DNA of 64,000 bases, from contig NW_026728916.1 in NCBI RefSeq assembly GCF_030272615.1, positions 1-64,000 on the forward strand, given 5' to 3'. A program made the translations under genes and the position numbers. The notes below the pieces were generated by a model. The model ran no database searches, was not told where the DNA came from, and saw only the letters and a program-made list of their open reading frames with translations. The DNA is from Cryptomeria japonica. Taxonomy: Eukaryota > Streptophyta > Pinopsida > Cupressales > Cupressaceae. Of this stretch, positions 20,902 to 32,213 are shown piece by piece; positions within the stretch are counted from its first letter, which is position 1, and every line of letters starts with the position of its first letter.

Positions 20902-22324
20902 ATGTCTAGTATTGAGGGAGAGGCCTCGAAGGCACCTCCCATCATGGATTTTCATGTCATGGTGGGTTCAAAGTCCCCATCCCAAAGTATCAAGACTTTT
21001 GATAGAATCTTTTTGCCTCAGATTCGGGGTTTGGTAGTGATGGTGGTTCTTGGATTACAAAGATTAATGGCTGTCTGGAGAGATGCAGTGAGAGACTGAA
21101 GTTGGTTATTCCTCCAAAGATGATAGCTGAAGATGTTGAATACTTTTCAAAACACTCACTATGTTACAAGTTTTTGGGGATGAGGGTTTCTCTGCAATTT
21201 TTGGAAAAATAGGTGCAGAGGACTTGGGCAGCAGAAGGGGAAATGGAGATTATGCTATTGGAAAACAACTACTTCATGGTTACATTCAACTGCATGGAGG
21301 ATCACAATAGGGTTTTTGAAGGAGGCCTGTATTTTTACAACCAGGTGGGGTTGTTCATCAAACCTTGACATGCAAGGTTTAAACCTTCAGAGGAGAGCCT
21401 GAATAGGGTCCCAGTGTGGGTTTGATTATAGCATTTTCCGGTGAAATGCTATCAAGAGGATGTGTTGTGGATGATCACTTCATTGCTTGGGAAGCTTGTT
21501 GGATCTTCAACGCAAACCCTAGGGAGAAAGGTAATGAATTTTCTTGTATCTATGTTGAAATTGATCTTAGTAAACCTTTACCAAATATGATAGATATGTG
21601 TGCGGGCTCTTATTCTTGGGTTCAATAGTTGTATTATGAGAATTTTCCATTTCGGCGCCGTCTATGTCATGAGTATGGTCATTTACAGTGCAAGTGTCCT
21701 AGGTATAAACTGGTGGTGCGCCAACATCAACAGTTGACCCATAACGTAGATGGGCCTGATAAAGGAAAAGATGCCATGTTGGATGAGGTAGTGGGTGTAG
21801 ATAGTTGTCTTAGTTAGGACAAAGAAAAGGAATCAAGGACAAAAGAGGTCCTTGAAGGAGACACAAGAGGAGGACACCTTTAACAGATTTGAAGCCTTGG
21901 ATGAACTTATCCAATAGGAAGTGAACCCTGGGTTAATTTCTTTGGATCAAGGTGCATCAAGGTTGGTTCTAGAAAGTGTGATCTGGACTCTACCCAAGCT
22001 CTGCAAGTGTTTGGAAGTCAGAAAATAGAGATGGATCAGCGAGTAGTGGCCCAATTGGGACCCACTTCTAGTGCAGAAGTGAAGTTGGCTGGGGGAGAGT
22101 GTTCTCCTGTAGCTCAAACATTGGAATTTGCTGAGGTCAAAAGTAATAAAACCTCCTTACACCTGGGTCTTCATCAAAAAGACATTAAGAAAGGAGCATC
22201 GAAGAAGAATTCGAAGGTTGGCAGAAAGAAGGATTTGGATAAGATAAAATTGATGGGAGAGAATTTGGTTGAGTCAGGGTCAGTAAAGACTCTGGATTCT
22301 CATTTTTCCAATCCCCTAAAATGA
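20902..22324 (+). pseudogene. LINE ORF1 (DUF4283-type nucleic-acid-binding protein), decayed
   Basis: Starts MSSIEGEASKAP. After a frameshift near 21030 it reads SLCYKFLGMRVSLQFLEK, TWAAEGEMEIMLLENNYFMV, then RVFEGGLYFYNQVGLFIKP and NRVPVWV, the DUF4283 pattern of plant LINEs. ARIYVE-type text follows at 21530-21600 (CIYVEIDLSKPLPN), and a zinc knuckle FRRRLCHEYGHLQCKCP at about 21650 whose first Cys has become Arg. A basic tail (KKGASKKNSKVGRKKDLDK) ends at the TGA at 22322-22324. This stop overlaps the ORF2 start as ATGA. Confidence 0.85.
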
Positions 22325-25300
22325 TTGTGCTATCATGGAATGTGAGGGGCTTGAACAAAGGCCCTAGACAAAAAATTGTTTGGGAGTTGATAAGGAGTCA
22401 TTCACCTGATGTCCTTTTTGGCAAGAAACTAAACTTTTTGTGGAAAGTATGATGGGTGTGGTGTTGAAGCTTTGGAGGAGAGGTGAGTGTCAATGTATTG
22501 TAGTAGTTGGCTCCTCTAGAGGGGTGGCCTATCTTTGGAACCCCTTGAGGATTCATCCTATTTAGTGGGTTGCTTCCAGATCTTATTTATCCAGGGTTTC
22601 CTCTAGTCTTGAGACTGGGGAATATATCTTGTTTACTAACATTTATGCCCCCACTAATTTTTAGGGTAAGTAGAATTTATGGTCTCACATTTCTTTTATG
22701 TGAGGGTTGTTCCCTTTTCATCCTTGGATTATGATGGGAGATTTCAATGCTATTTTAGAGTTGTGTTAGAAGAAGGGTGGTGTTATGCATTTGTAACCTT
22801 CTTCTTTCCTTCTCCAGAATAGTATATCTTCATTCCATCTTATTGATATTAAGCCTGGTAATTATCTGTTCACATGGAACAACAGGAGGGTAGGGGAGTA
22901 TTGGATTGCAGAGATTTTGGATTGCTTTCTGGGTTTTGGTTTTTGGGTTGGTGGGGGGTGGTCCACATCTTTGGAGATTCTAGACTGGAGAGGGTCAGAC
23001 CACTAGCCCATAAAGTTGGTGTCTTCTTCTGCTCGAGTCACCCTCACTCATTCATTCAAATTCTAGCTTATGTGGTTACGGGATCCTTCTTTAGAGGATC
23101 ATGTTGCGGAGTAGTGGAGGAAAGGGAGGCCAACTTTTGGCACTGCTATGTACACTTTTGCCAAGAAGTTGCAATTTGTTAAGGTTCAGTTTAAATGGTG
23201 GAACCACCCGTGTTTCAAGAATATTTTTCATGCTAAGAAAGGTGCTCAAATAGTGTTCAATGGCATTACCAGGGAAATAAGAGAGCATGGTTTGTCTGAA
23301 TCCTTTCTTAGGGAAGAAGACAGAGAAGTCAAGGCTTTAGAAGAATGCGAGCTTAGGGAGGAAGTCTATTGGAAAGAGAGAGCTCATATTGATTGGCATC
23401 AAGCGGGGGACAAGAAGACTACATTCTTCTTCAATTTAGTGAAAGAAAGAAGACATGGCAATTCTATTCCTGTTCTGGCCAATGTTAAAGGTGAGTAGTG
23501 TTTATCCTTGCACGATATCTCTAGGGAGTCTATACAATATTTTTGGTCCTTCTTTAGTGAGGATATGTAGGGGAAATCAGAAGAGGAGAATCAGGTTCTT
23601 TCTTGTATTCCTTCTATAGTTACTAGGGAGATGAATGAGTAGCTTATGGGTCCTATTTTGCTAGAAGAACTTGAGAGGATTATTTTTCACATGAGGAAAG
23701 GAAAAGACCCTGGTCCAGATGGGTTTCCAATTGAGTTCTTTCAAGATTTCTGGGATATTATCAAATTGGACTTATTGGAGGTGGTCCAAGAGTCCCAGAG
23801 GAATAAGAAGATGCTTCATGCATTGAATGCAACTTTCATTGCACTAATCCCCAAGTGTGATGGGGTTGACTGGTTAGGCCAGTTCCACCCTATCTCTCTC
23901 TGTAATATGATCTATAAGATCATTTCTAAGTTGATAGCAGAGAGGTTGAAGAACTGGCTTGGAGATGTCATCTTAGAGGAAGAGAGTGGGTTCGTGGAAG
24001 GTTGCCAAATCCTGGATGGTGTGATCATTGCTACTGATACCTGTAATTTTATGGAAGCTTCCAAGGAAAAAGCTATGTTTATTAAGCTGGATATGGCTAA
24101 GGCTTATGATAGTCCATTAGTCCTTTATCCAGAAGATCCTTAGGGCCTTTGGCTTTGTTGATGAATGGATTCAATGGGTAATGAGTTGTGTTACATCTAC
24201 CTCCTTCTCTGTGCGAATTAATGGAGATCATACATAGTTTTTTGGTACATCTAGGGGTCTTCGTCAGGGGGACCCCCTCTCCCCGTACTTATTCATTCTT
24301 CTAGATGAGGGTCTGGGGAGGTTGATTAAGCATAATGTGGGTCTGGGTATTCTTCAAGGTTGGAGTTGGGGAAATGACTTGCATCCTCAATCTCATTTGC
24401 ATTTTGCTGATGACACAACCCTGATGGGATTAGCTCGGATTAGAGAAGCTCCAAATCTATGTAAAGTTTTGGATGTTTATCTTTTTGCTTTAGGCCAGTT
24501 GATCAATGAGGATAAATCTACCATTCTCTTCTTCAACACACCTGGAACTATTCAGAGGAGGATTTCTCATATCCTGAGATTCCAGGTCGGTTCTCTTCCT
24601 TTGACTTACTTTGGTATTCCTATCTCTACTGGTAATCCTCCTAGGGATTCATGGCAGGGTATCTTGGATAAATTTTGCGTGAAGGTTGAACATTGGACAC
24701 ATAGATGGTTATCCTTTGTTGGGAGGGTTCAATTGATCCAATTGGTCGTTCAAGCTCTTCCGATTGATCATTGTATGCTCCAAGTGGCCCCTAAGTGGTT
24801 CTTGAAGGGATTGGATTCTTTGGGAAGACAATTCTTATGGGTAGGTAACCTGTCTTCCTACAAATGGTGTCTTGTCAATTGGGACTTGGTGTGTAGCCCG
24901 AAGCAGTTGGGTGATCTTGGCTTAAGGCAATTTGTTTTATTTGGGGAGACTTTGGCGGCTAAATTGTACTGGAGGTTGTGTGTTAAACAAGATCAAGGTT
25001 GGGCTAGGATTTTGTCTTGTAAATATATGCAGAGCATCCCAAAGGAGGAAATCCCAAGATATCCACTTGAGGGAAAAGGTTCATCGATTTAGAGTACTCT
25101 CAAGAAAGGGGCTTTTGTTATAAAGGAAGGAGTTTTTTGGATATGTAAGAGGGGAGAAGAGGTTCTTTTCTGGTTCAACTCTTGGGATGGATATCCCCCC
25201 ATCCTTGATCAGTTTCCCAACCTTGAGAACCTTTACCAGAGGTTCCTGGAGGCAGGTGGGTCTAGGGTGAGTGACTTTAAGGTTGTTTATAGGTGTGGGC

Positions 25301-26395
25301 ATTTGGATTTGGAGCGGTGGAAGGATCCTAGTGAATAGTCAATTGCTAGTATGGAATAAGAGTGTGCTGAGCTGTATGGCATTTTGACAAGTAGACATTG
25401 TATCTCCCTTAAGGGTAGGGATAGACTTGCTTGGTCCCCAAACCATGAGGGCATATTTTGTTGTGGCTAGTGGGTACTAAGAGCTGTTGTCCCGAAGATT
25501 GGAGGACTTGGTAATGGGGAGGAGGATTCCTCACACCTATTCTTCAGATGCCCTTTCTTGCTACTAATTTGGCATTACTGGTGGAGGGTGTGGAAGCACC
25601 CTTGTGTTCCCGCAGATTCTTTGGTGGAGTTTTGGAGTAGTTTGGGCAGGCCTCCTATTTTGTCCTCTTTTCTCCAGACTGTCTGGCATATTAGGCCCAT
25701 TTTCATACTATGGTAGATCTGGCTAGAGAGGAATAGGAGGATATTTTGGGAGGTTAGATCGTTAGTTTAGCAAATGTGAAATACAATCATTGGTATGATT
25801 AGGGAGATGATGGAAGCTAAATGTGAGGTGAATTTTCCTTTGGATAGAGGTGAGGATGATATTGTGAGTAGGTTGGATTTGTAGGAGATATCTCCTGCCT
25901 CAGCTTGTGTCATGAGAGGTAGATGTGCTATGAAGAAGGTTCAAAGGGTGGGAAGGTGGATTCCCCCTTAGGATGAGTCTATCAAGATTAGCACTGATGG
26001 TTTCTCTAGGGGTAATCTGGGCTCTTCTAGGATTGGTGGTGTTGGTAGGGATAGTAGGGGGAGGTGGTTTTCTTCTTCTTGGTGCATAAAGGGCGACAGT
26101 CTAATAAATTTATGAAGGGATTAGCAATTTTCTATTCCCTCGAGTGTGCCTTGGAGTTGGAGTGGTGGAAGGTTATGCAAGTCAGATTCATTAATTATTG
26201 TTAACTTGTTGATTGAGCAGAAGGTGAATGGGATTCACTAGCAGCTGGCAGGGATCGTTCACTAGATTCTTCAAATTAGTTCTATGATCAAGAAGGTGTC
26301 TTTCATCCACATTCCTCATGAATCAAATAGAGCAATTGATTGTTTGGCTAAGTGGGCCTCGGAACATGATGATGATTGGAAAGTTTAAGGTTGGG
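22321..26395 (+). pseudogene. LINE ORF2 (endonuclease, reverse transcriptase, RNase H), decayed
   Basis: ATG at 22321. APE-type endonuclease: VLSWNVRGLNKGPRQ, then MMGDFNAIL at about 22727-22753 and GSDH near 22990-23010. RT 23646 to about 25090: GKDPGPDGFPIEFF, ATFIALIPK, AMFIKLDMAKAYD, GLRQGDPLSPYLFIL, and the catalytic FADD at 24403-24414. A Cys-rich zinc-binding remnant lies near 25480-25600 and an RNase H domain at about 25980-26390 (IKISTDGFSRG, HIPHESNRAIDCLAKWA). The D-D-H residues of the endonuclease and the DD of the RT survive, but a dozen or more stops and several frameshifts break the ORF. Confidence 0.9.
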
Positions 26396-26580
26396 AGAAA
26401 CTCTCCCCGTATTACTGTTAGGACCTGCATAAGATATTTGTTAAGGATATGGATAGTTACGGAGCTGACTAATCTTGGGTTGGTCTTGTGGTTCCCTCCT
26501 GGGTCTTTGAGACTCTAGTTCTCTTTTGTAATTCTTGATTCTGATTTTCAATAAAGTTTTTACCCCTTTATTAAAAAAAA

Positions 26581-26598
26581 TTCAGAATTGATAGAAAC
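26581..26598. repeat. right target-site duplication of the LINE
   Basis: Directly after the A8 tail. 15 of 18 bases match 20508-20525. Confidence 0.85.
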
Positions 26599-27500
26599 AA
26601 TAAAAAAATTGAGAAAAGACATATATGAAAGTTCATGTGAGAATGATATTCTTAAAAAAGAATTGGAGAAAGTTGAACAATAAAATGTAGAATTAAATAA
26701 AAAGTTAAAGGTTTTTTAATAAGTCCAAAAAAAGAATGATGATCTTTAAAAATAGATAACATTGTTGGCCTAAGAAAATGTGAGTTTAAGGTTGAAAGCT
26801 TTAGCATGTGATGCTTCATGTGATACAAGTGATTTGTGTCCTTCAATTGATATGGATAATATACCAAAAGTTTGTTCGGGTGGAGATAGTCAAGTTGAAA
26901 GTAAGGATGTGTTTGCATGCACATGTGCAAGTTGTCATATTAAAAACAAAGGTTACGCTAAAAATAATATTGGTATGAAGATGATGTAGAAAATGGGTTA
27001 TAAAGGAAAAGGTTTGGAAAAGCATGAGCAATAAATTCAAGAGCCCATCCATCCAATTATGAGACCAAAGTATGAAGGTCTTGGATATTGTAAGAAATAG
27101 AGATTTGATGTTGCTAGTGTTACACGCTTGTGTAAATCAGCTAAAAGAATTCAGTGTTCACATTGCCATTGAGAAGGACATACTGAAGATAAGTGTTGAG
27201 GTCTTCACCCTTATTCAATTTGAGGGTTGAAGAATCATTGTGAGAAGTCATGTTGGAATGAAGAGATGAATGAGAAATCTAAGAAAGGTTGTATGCAGAT
27301 TGATTATGGTTGGATCGATGGATCTTGCTGGCAAAAGTTAATGAATATGTTCAAAACATTGTACAAGCCTAAATGTTTGCATGTGAATGGGAGAAGTGAT
27401 CAAACATAGTTTGGATGTTTGAGTCAAGTTACAGATGACTGGTTGCTATGATGGCACATTGAAGTGCCACGAGTCTACTTTAAGTAAAGGAAGGGGAGGG
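26599..27500 (+). pseudogene. G-patch element ORF, C-terminal part (G-patch and CCHC knuckle)
   Basis: Coiled-coil text (NDILKKELEKVEQ) is followed by an acidic/serine linker (LRLKALACDASCDTSD). A G-patch motif follows at 26993-27088 (MGYKGKGLEKHEQ, a stop, then IQEPIHPIMRPKYEGLGY; the family needs Gly where there is Glu in KGLEK). A CCHC zinc knuckle lies at 27155-27196: C-S-H-C-H-stop-E-G-H-T-E-D-K-C, spacing CX2CX4HX4C. Stops are TAA and TGA. G-patch modules bind RNA helicases and nucleic acid, and a G-patch is known at the end of some betaretroviral proteases. Its function in a plant LTR element is unknown. Confidence 0.75.
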
Positions 27501-27640
27501 AAGACTTTGTGATCTCTCATGAAGTGAGTTGCCAAAGTTTGGATTTTACTACATTGAATTCTCTTGTACAACAAGGTCACATAAGGTTACAAAGATTTAG
27601 TTTCTCAAAGCTTCAAGATAAATTTGTGATTCTCAGCATC

Positions 27641-27651
27641 AAGGGGGAGTA
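27641..27651 (+). other. polypurine tract of the G-patch element
   Basis: aagggggagta immediately before the 3' LTR; typical plus-strand primer of plant LTR elements. Confidence 0.85.
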
Positions 27652-28099
27652 TGAAGATAATTGATGCCCTGAATATGCATACAACTCATGTTTTAATTTT
27701 AGAAGTCTAGTTTCTTTCCATGTACAACAAGAAAACTTATATTAGTTTTCTTTTAGAGAATTAGTTCATTTTTATTTTTAGTGAAATAAATCATGTGCAC
27801 TCACATGTTTTATTTTTAGGAGAAAATTTATAGTTTTATTTAGTTAATTATTTTTGAGACTCAATTAATTATTTTATTCGAATAATGCATAGTGAATGCA
27901 TGAAATGTAATCAGGAGTGAACTATTTGTTGGAAGAGGTTGAAACCTCTATAAAAACTGTTGAATTGCAATGTTTAGTATGTCTTGCAACAATTTAATTG
28001 GGTTTTCCAGATTTGAATAAAGGATTTGTGTTTGTATTAAAAGATTTCTTTTTTTTATGAATTTTCTATACCAGTTCTCAGTTTTTTTAGAATTCAACA
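27652..28099 (+). repeat. 3' LTR of the G-patch element
   Basis: 448 bp, TG..CA ends. It is longer than the 5' LTR mainly through an extra segment around 27825-27870 (agaaaatttatagttttatttagttaattatt). Followed by TSD TGGAT at 28100-28104. Confidence 0.9.
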
Positions 28100-28104
28100 T
28101 GGAT

Positions 28105-29200
28105 AAGTATTTCAAATAAAAAAATGTGCAAGTTGTACATAATGTATACATGAAAAAAATTTAGACAAAAAAATGAGATAGTTTGATTGGCTTAGGAAAA
28201 AAAGATTAATCATTGTTTCATAAAGAATCGCTCAGGTATAATTTCTTGCAAGCAAGAACTAATAATTGAAAAGCAATTTATCTACTAACTTCTAACAATA
28301 TTGGCATTAGAAAACTATCCTACCTAGTAGTGAAGTCATATCAAGTGTGAGAAGTTGCCCCTCCTCCTGATGAAGCTCTCTTGATTTATCTTACTGGTGA
28401 TGATCTGATTCAACTAGCTTCCTCTATCCTTTCTTAATGGAGTGTTGATTTTCTTCTTTTGGTAAAGTTATGTGACTCAATCTATCTCTCACTCATATGA
28501 CAATGATCATGATAACACTTATAAGAATATGGCAGCAGATGGAAGAAGATTTAGAAAGGAAATGGAAGATGAGACTAACACAAGGTAATGATGGTTTATA
28601 ATCCATGTCTTACATAAAGTCTCCTGAGGGCATGGGGAAATATCATTCAAATTCGTGGCATTTCATCCTTTGTTTTTCCTTGATATTAAGTATTCTCATG
28701 GTGTGATTTTAAAAAAAATACATCGTCTTCTCTTTTTTGTTGCCACACCATTTAGAAGGTATGAGTGGTAACTAGTTGACATAGAATTTGAACAAAAACT
28801 ACATGGATGGCTTTTCTCTTTCCCCATGTCACTATTTCTCTTGTCGATTAGGTTTTCATTAAACTCAACTTCATTCATCATGAGTTGGTTTATTCCCATA
28901 TTATTTTAGTTTGTAAAATTTAATATATTTTATTATTAATTAGCTATTATTTTAAGTCAATTAAATTTATATTATATTAAAACAACATAATACATAAATT
29001 CAAATATCAAGACAAATTGACATGAGCACCAAGTTATGAGTGGCAAGAGGAGTTCATAACATTGACAAAGGGTGTTATAATAGGAAAGAAGAGTAATTAA
29101 AAAAGGATGCCTCTTAGAATAAAATAAAAAGAAGATTAATAGAGTAATTGAATCCCTAATTAAGATGTTCATAAGAATGGAACTAGTTTAAGAGGAAAAA
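28105..29200. other. AT-rich stretch, nothing recognised
   Basis: Flank of the G-patch element on its right. No coding similarity, repeat terminus or RNA gene was seen. It should be continuous with 19215-19715 before the insertion. Confidence 0.5.
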
Positions 29201-30384
29201 GGAAGTGGCCATGCACATTGAAGAGTAGAATATGTGAGTGATGAAAATGAAGGACCAAAATAGGAGGGATGGGAAAAGGAAGGTGCACTAGATAAAATGG
29301 ATGCTGGAGACTATAATTAAATAATTTCATCTTCAAGATTGATAAAAAAATGAAAATGGAGTTTCTAGTTAGTATTTTTAGGCTAAGAAAATCTAATTCA
29401 TTAGGTAATTAAATGTAAGGATATTTTGAGTATAATCAAATAGAGGACCTTAAGAGTATCAAGGTATCACTACTAAAGAAACAATTTCATGTTGCACATT
29501 AGTAGAAAGATGTTGAATTGAAATAAAAAATAGTGGGAAGAAAAAATGACAAGTTAGAATACAAAAGTGACTATAATGAACGCCATATTATTTTCACGAT
29601 TATTGATCTAAGTTGTAGAATAAATTATAGAAATTATAGAAAATGGAGCTTCATGCAAATACACAAAATATTTTTTTTATAAAATTAAGTCATAATGACT
29701 AGATCATGTGAGAGTTTCTTCATGCATCAATGTCTTAAAGATGAAAATTTAGTATGATTTGAGCATCATAAAGCTATATTATTTTTAAGAGGCATATCAA
29801 TAGGTACCAATAATTAAGAGATAAAAATCAAGAAATTATAGCTACTTATATAAAGTTAGAGGCTGGTATATTAAGGATACATATATGTAATCAAGAAAGG
29901 GAAATTACAACCACTATATATTGGTTAGATTTTTACATAGAAGAAAAGACATAGAACAATACGAATATGTTATTCTTGAAAAACCATTTTGTTTTTGATG
30001 TAGAGGTTAGATTTTTCAATCAAATTATTCTATATGTGGACATTCTAGATGTTGATTCTATAAATTTCCACAACACATGTTAGAAGAAATAAGATGGAGG
30101 AGGCTACTAATTTACATGTAATTAAACAAGTTCAAGAATCCATATGATCCAACAATCATTGAGTGATTCTATTTAGTTGTCAAGGGAGAACTTACAATAA
30201 AAAAAGATAACTTTGGAGTTGACAAATAATTAGAATGGGACCATTTGAAGGATAAACCTATTTGCTACAATACTCAATATTGGTTTCAATTTGTAGGAGA
30301 ACACAACTAATAGTGCATATATACACAACCTAGTTTCAACAGAATACAAGAGAAGTTAGGGTTTAAAGGAGTGTCTGTACAAGT
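29200..30384. repeat. decayed interspersed repeat, inverted match to about 10750-12100
   Basis: Shares long diverged blocks with the reverse complement of the repeat between the two promoters at locus 1: tgagtataatcaaatagagga, gagtgattctatttagttg, catatatacacaacctagtt. At both loci it lies upstream of a subtype-1 protease promoter. Family not determined. Confidence 0.55.
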
Positions 30385-30485
30385 TGTCATTATCTCCCAT
30401 TGTTTGATAGATCTAAAAAATAATGATAAAAAACCAATAGGTGCCCAATTAATTAAACAATTTGATTAACATACAGACTAATCTT

Positions 30486-30493
30486 TATAAATG
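30486..30493 (+). promoter_or_regulatory. relic TATA box of the shattered protease
   Basis: TATAAATG, same position relative to the start codon as in the two intact subtype-1 genes. Confidence 0.6.
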
Positions 30494-30574
30494 ATGACCC
30501 CCAGTGAACTTGCCTCTAGTAGTAATTAAGAGAATTTGGAAAACGGGATTGAATAGATGCTCAATGAAATACAA

Positions 30575-30592
30575 TTAAGTGATCACATTATT
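30575..30592. repeat. left target-site duplication of the 1.6-kb retroposon
   Basis: ttaagtgatcacattatt, repeated with one difference as ttaagtgatcacactatt at 32214-32231. The duplicated bases are protease codons, which proves an insertion into the gene. Confidence 0.88.
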
Positions 30593-32213
30593 TTTGATTA
30601 AGGGAAAACAGGTTTGGAGAGGACTAGAAACCCCGTACATCAAGTTTTAAAGGGACTTGAAACCCTCAAATTTTGTGAGGATTTGAAACCTACAAAGAAA
30701 CTTCTACCATAAAGATAGGCAAATAAGATCAACAAACTAAAACAATAGATTTGGCTAGAACTAGCCAAAAGCTAGCACAACCAAAAATAGAAAAAAATGA
30801 GCACCAAACCAGCTGGCAACACAACATAAATCATTAGATTAAGTCGATAGACTCCCACATCAAAACATCAAGGATTTTCTGAGCTCCCTTAGCCATATTC
30901 AGAAAAATTAGGCAGCAAAAGGCTAGCCCATCCCTTAACCAAAAACAACTACAGTCTGTGATGGGCCCTCAAAAACTATTAGCAGCTAGTGAGAATTGAT
31001 TACATAAAAGAAACATTAAAAACTGAATCGAGACATAGGGGTTTTGAAAGGCTCCCCTAACCTTCAAGAGATTGTGTTTTGAATGCCTCCCACAACCAAA
31101 GGGTATATCAAGGCCCCTGCAAACCACAATGGGTTTTGAGCAAGCTCCCAAAACCAATAGTAAACTGAGTTTTGGGAAAGGTCCCAAAATCCACAAGTTA
31201 AAGCCAACAGAGAAAAACTAGTTGAAAATAATCTCCCCTTTGTTAGAGCACTTTTCCACCTCTATAAGAAAAGGACCCACTTCTATAGGATCTAAAGAGA
31301 TACAGATCACTAGTTGAGCCTTCCAAGCACCATTCAACACCATAAAGGTCAAGGGAAAAAAAAAACCACACCCACACACAGAAGATCTGAGATTAAAAAA
31401 GGCTCTTGAAGCCTTCATAGAAAATAAAGGCCCATAGTAAGTAAGAACCTAGCGAACTGACAGAACTAGATAATACACCTCCACAGGATTAGAGTGGTCA
31501 GGAACAATCATTTTGGTAAAGAAAGAAGATTAGTTTCCAACCTCCAAAAATAGGGCAATAGATCCCCTTAAAAAAATCTATCTTGAAAAGATTGACCAGA
31601 CACTGCTTCCTCCCACCAGGATTCTATTCACCTCTATAGATTAATTAAGGAGGGAAAAAGGAGGAACAGAGCTCCCCTACGAAGAAAAAAACTCTCCAAA
31701 GGCAATAGACAACCTGAGGGGGTAGAAGAGCTCAAGAACCCTAACAAAGGCCAAGTCCAAGTAGATCCATCTAGGTCCCAAATAGCACCCCCACACTCCA
31801 CTGAGATAAGGGTAGTGACACATCCATAGGTCACAGTCAGACCAAGAGGGAGGATAGCAATGAGGAACCCACAACTACAAAGGGGCTATAGAGGGTGAGC
31901 CACAAAAGGCCAAATCTCCCACCGCCAAGCCTCCCCCTTGACGAGGCCCACATAGAGGAACAACAACCACTGCACCAAGTCTCCATTAGACCAGCATCCA
32001 CTCTTTCAACCACTTCTAGTTCTGCTATCATGGCTACCCAGTAAACAACAATAAGCGAAGGAGTGGACCAAAATGAAACAAGGCACAAAAATGCCATCGC
32101 CATCACCATCTTTCAAGTCTTCAACAACCTCCTCTGAAACCCTAGTCCCGCTCTTGCATCCCTTCCTGCTCCTAGACTCACCATGCTCCTTGTTCTCTCC
32201 TTTGTTATGTGTG
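30593..32213 (-). mobile_element. non-autonomous LINE-like retroposon in the signal-peptide codons
   Basis: A 1,621-bp insertion with an 18-bp TSD. Read on the minus strand it is comparatively T/G-rich and ends ...cccttaatcaaaaa. The same ending occurs on the plus strand at about 44680-44695, so both are likely copies of one LINE-type 3' terminus. No RT or endonuclease was found. Open frames on the minus strand (31837-32109 and others) show no recognisable domains and are probably chance. It could be an internally deleted LINE or a separate parasitic family. Confidence 0.65.

Larger units (their letters stand above)
20526..26580 (+). mobile_element. L1-type LINE, near full length (6.06 kb), decayed
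   Basis: 5' UTR about 20526-20901, ORF1, ORF2, short 3' UTR with aataaag at about 26550, and an A8 tail at 26573-26580. It is bounded by an 18-bp TSD and lies inside the G-patch LTR element, so it is the younger insertion. Its many stop codons are mostly TAG at positions where the family has Trp or Gln. Confidence 0.93.
19721..28099 (+). mobile_element. LTR retrotransposon encoding G-patch and zinc-knuckle motifs, split by a LINE
   Basis: LTRs at 19721-20125 and 27652-28099, both ending ..AGAATTCAACA; the 3' LTR starts TGAAGATAATTGATG and the 5' LTR TAAAGATAATTGATG. TSD TGGAT on both sides. A primer-binding site TGGTATTAGAGC (20128-20139) matches the initiator-Met tRNA type common in Ty1/copia elements, and a polypurine tract (aagggggagta) lies at 27641-27651. 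Once the nested LINE (20526-26580) and one TSD copy are set aside, only about 1.5 kb of internal sequence remains, with no RT, integrase or RNase H of its own. It was therefore non-autonomous. Confidence 0.92.

Noticed and set aside
20515-21099. Several overlapping open frames on both strands in the GC-richer 5' part of the LINE
   Set aside because: They shadow the 5' UTR and ORF1 of the LINE; low-complexity Pro/Thr or Gly/Trp text with no domain, and the DUF4283 reading explains the region.
31634-32109. Minus-strand hydrophobic open frames in the 1.6-kb retroposon
   Set aside because: T/G-rich composition gives Leu/Val/Phe-rich chance frames; they overlap each other and match no family by eye.
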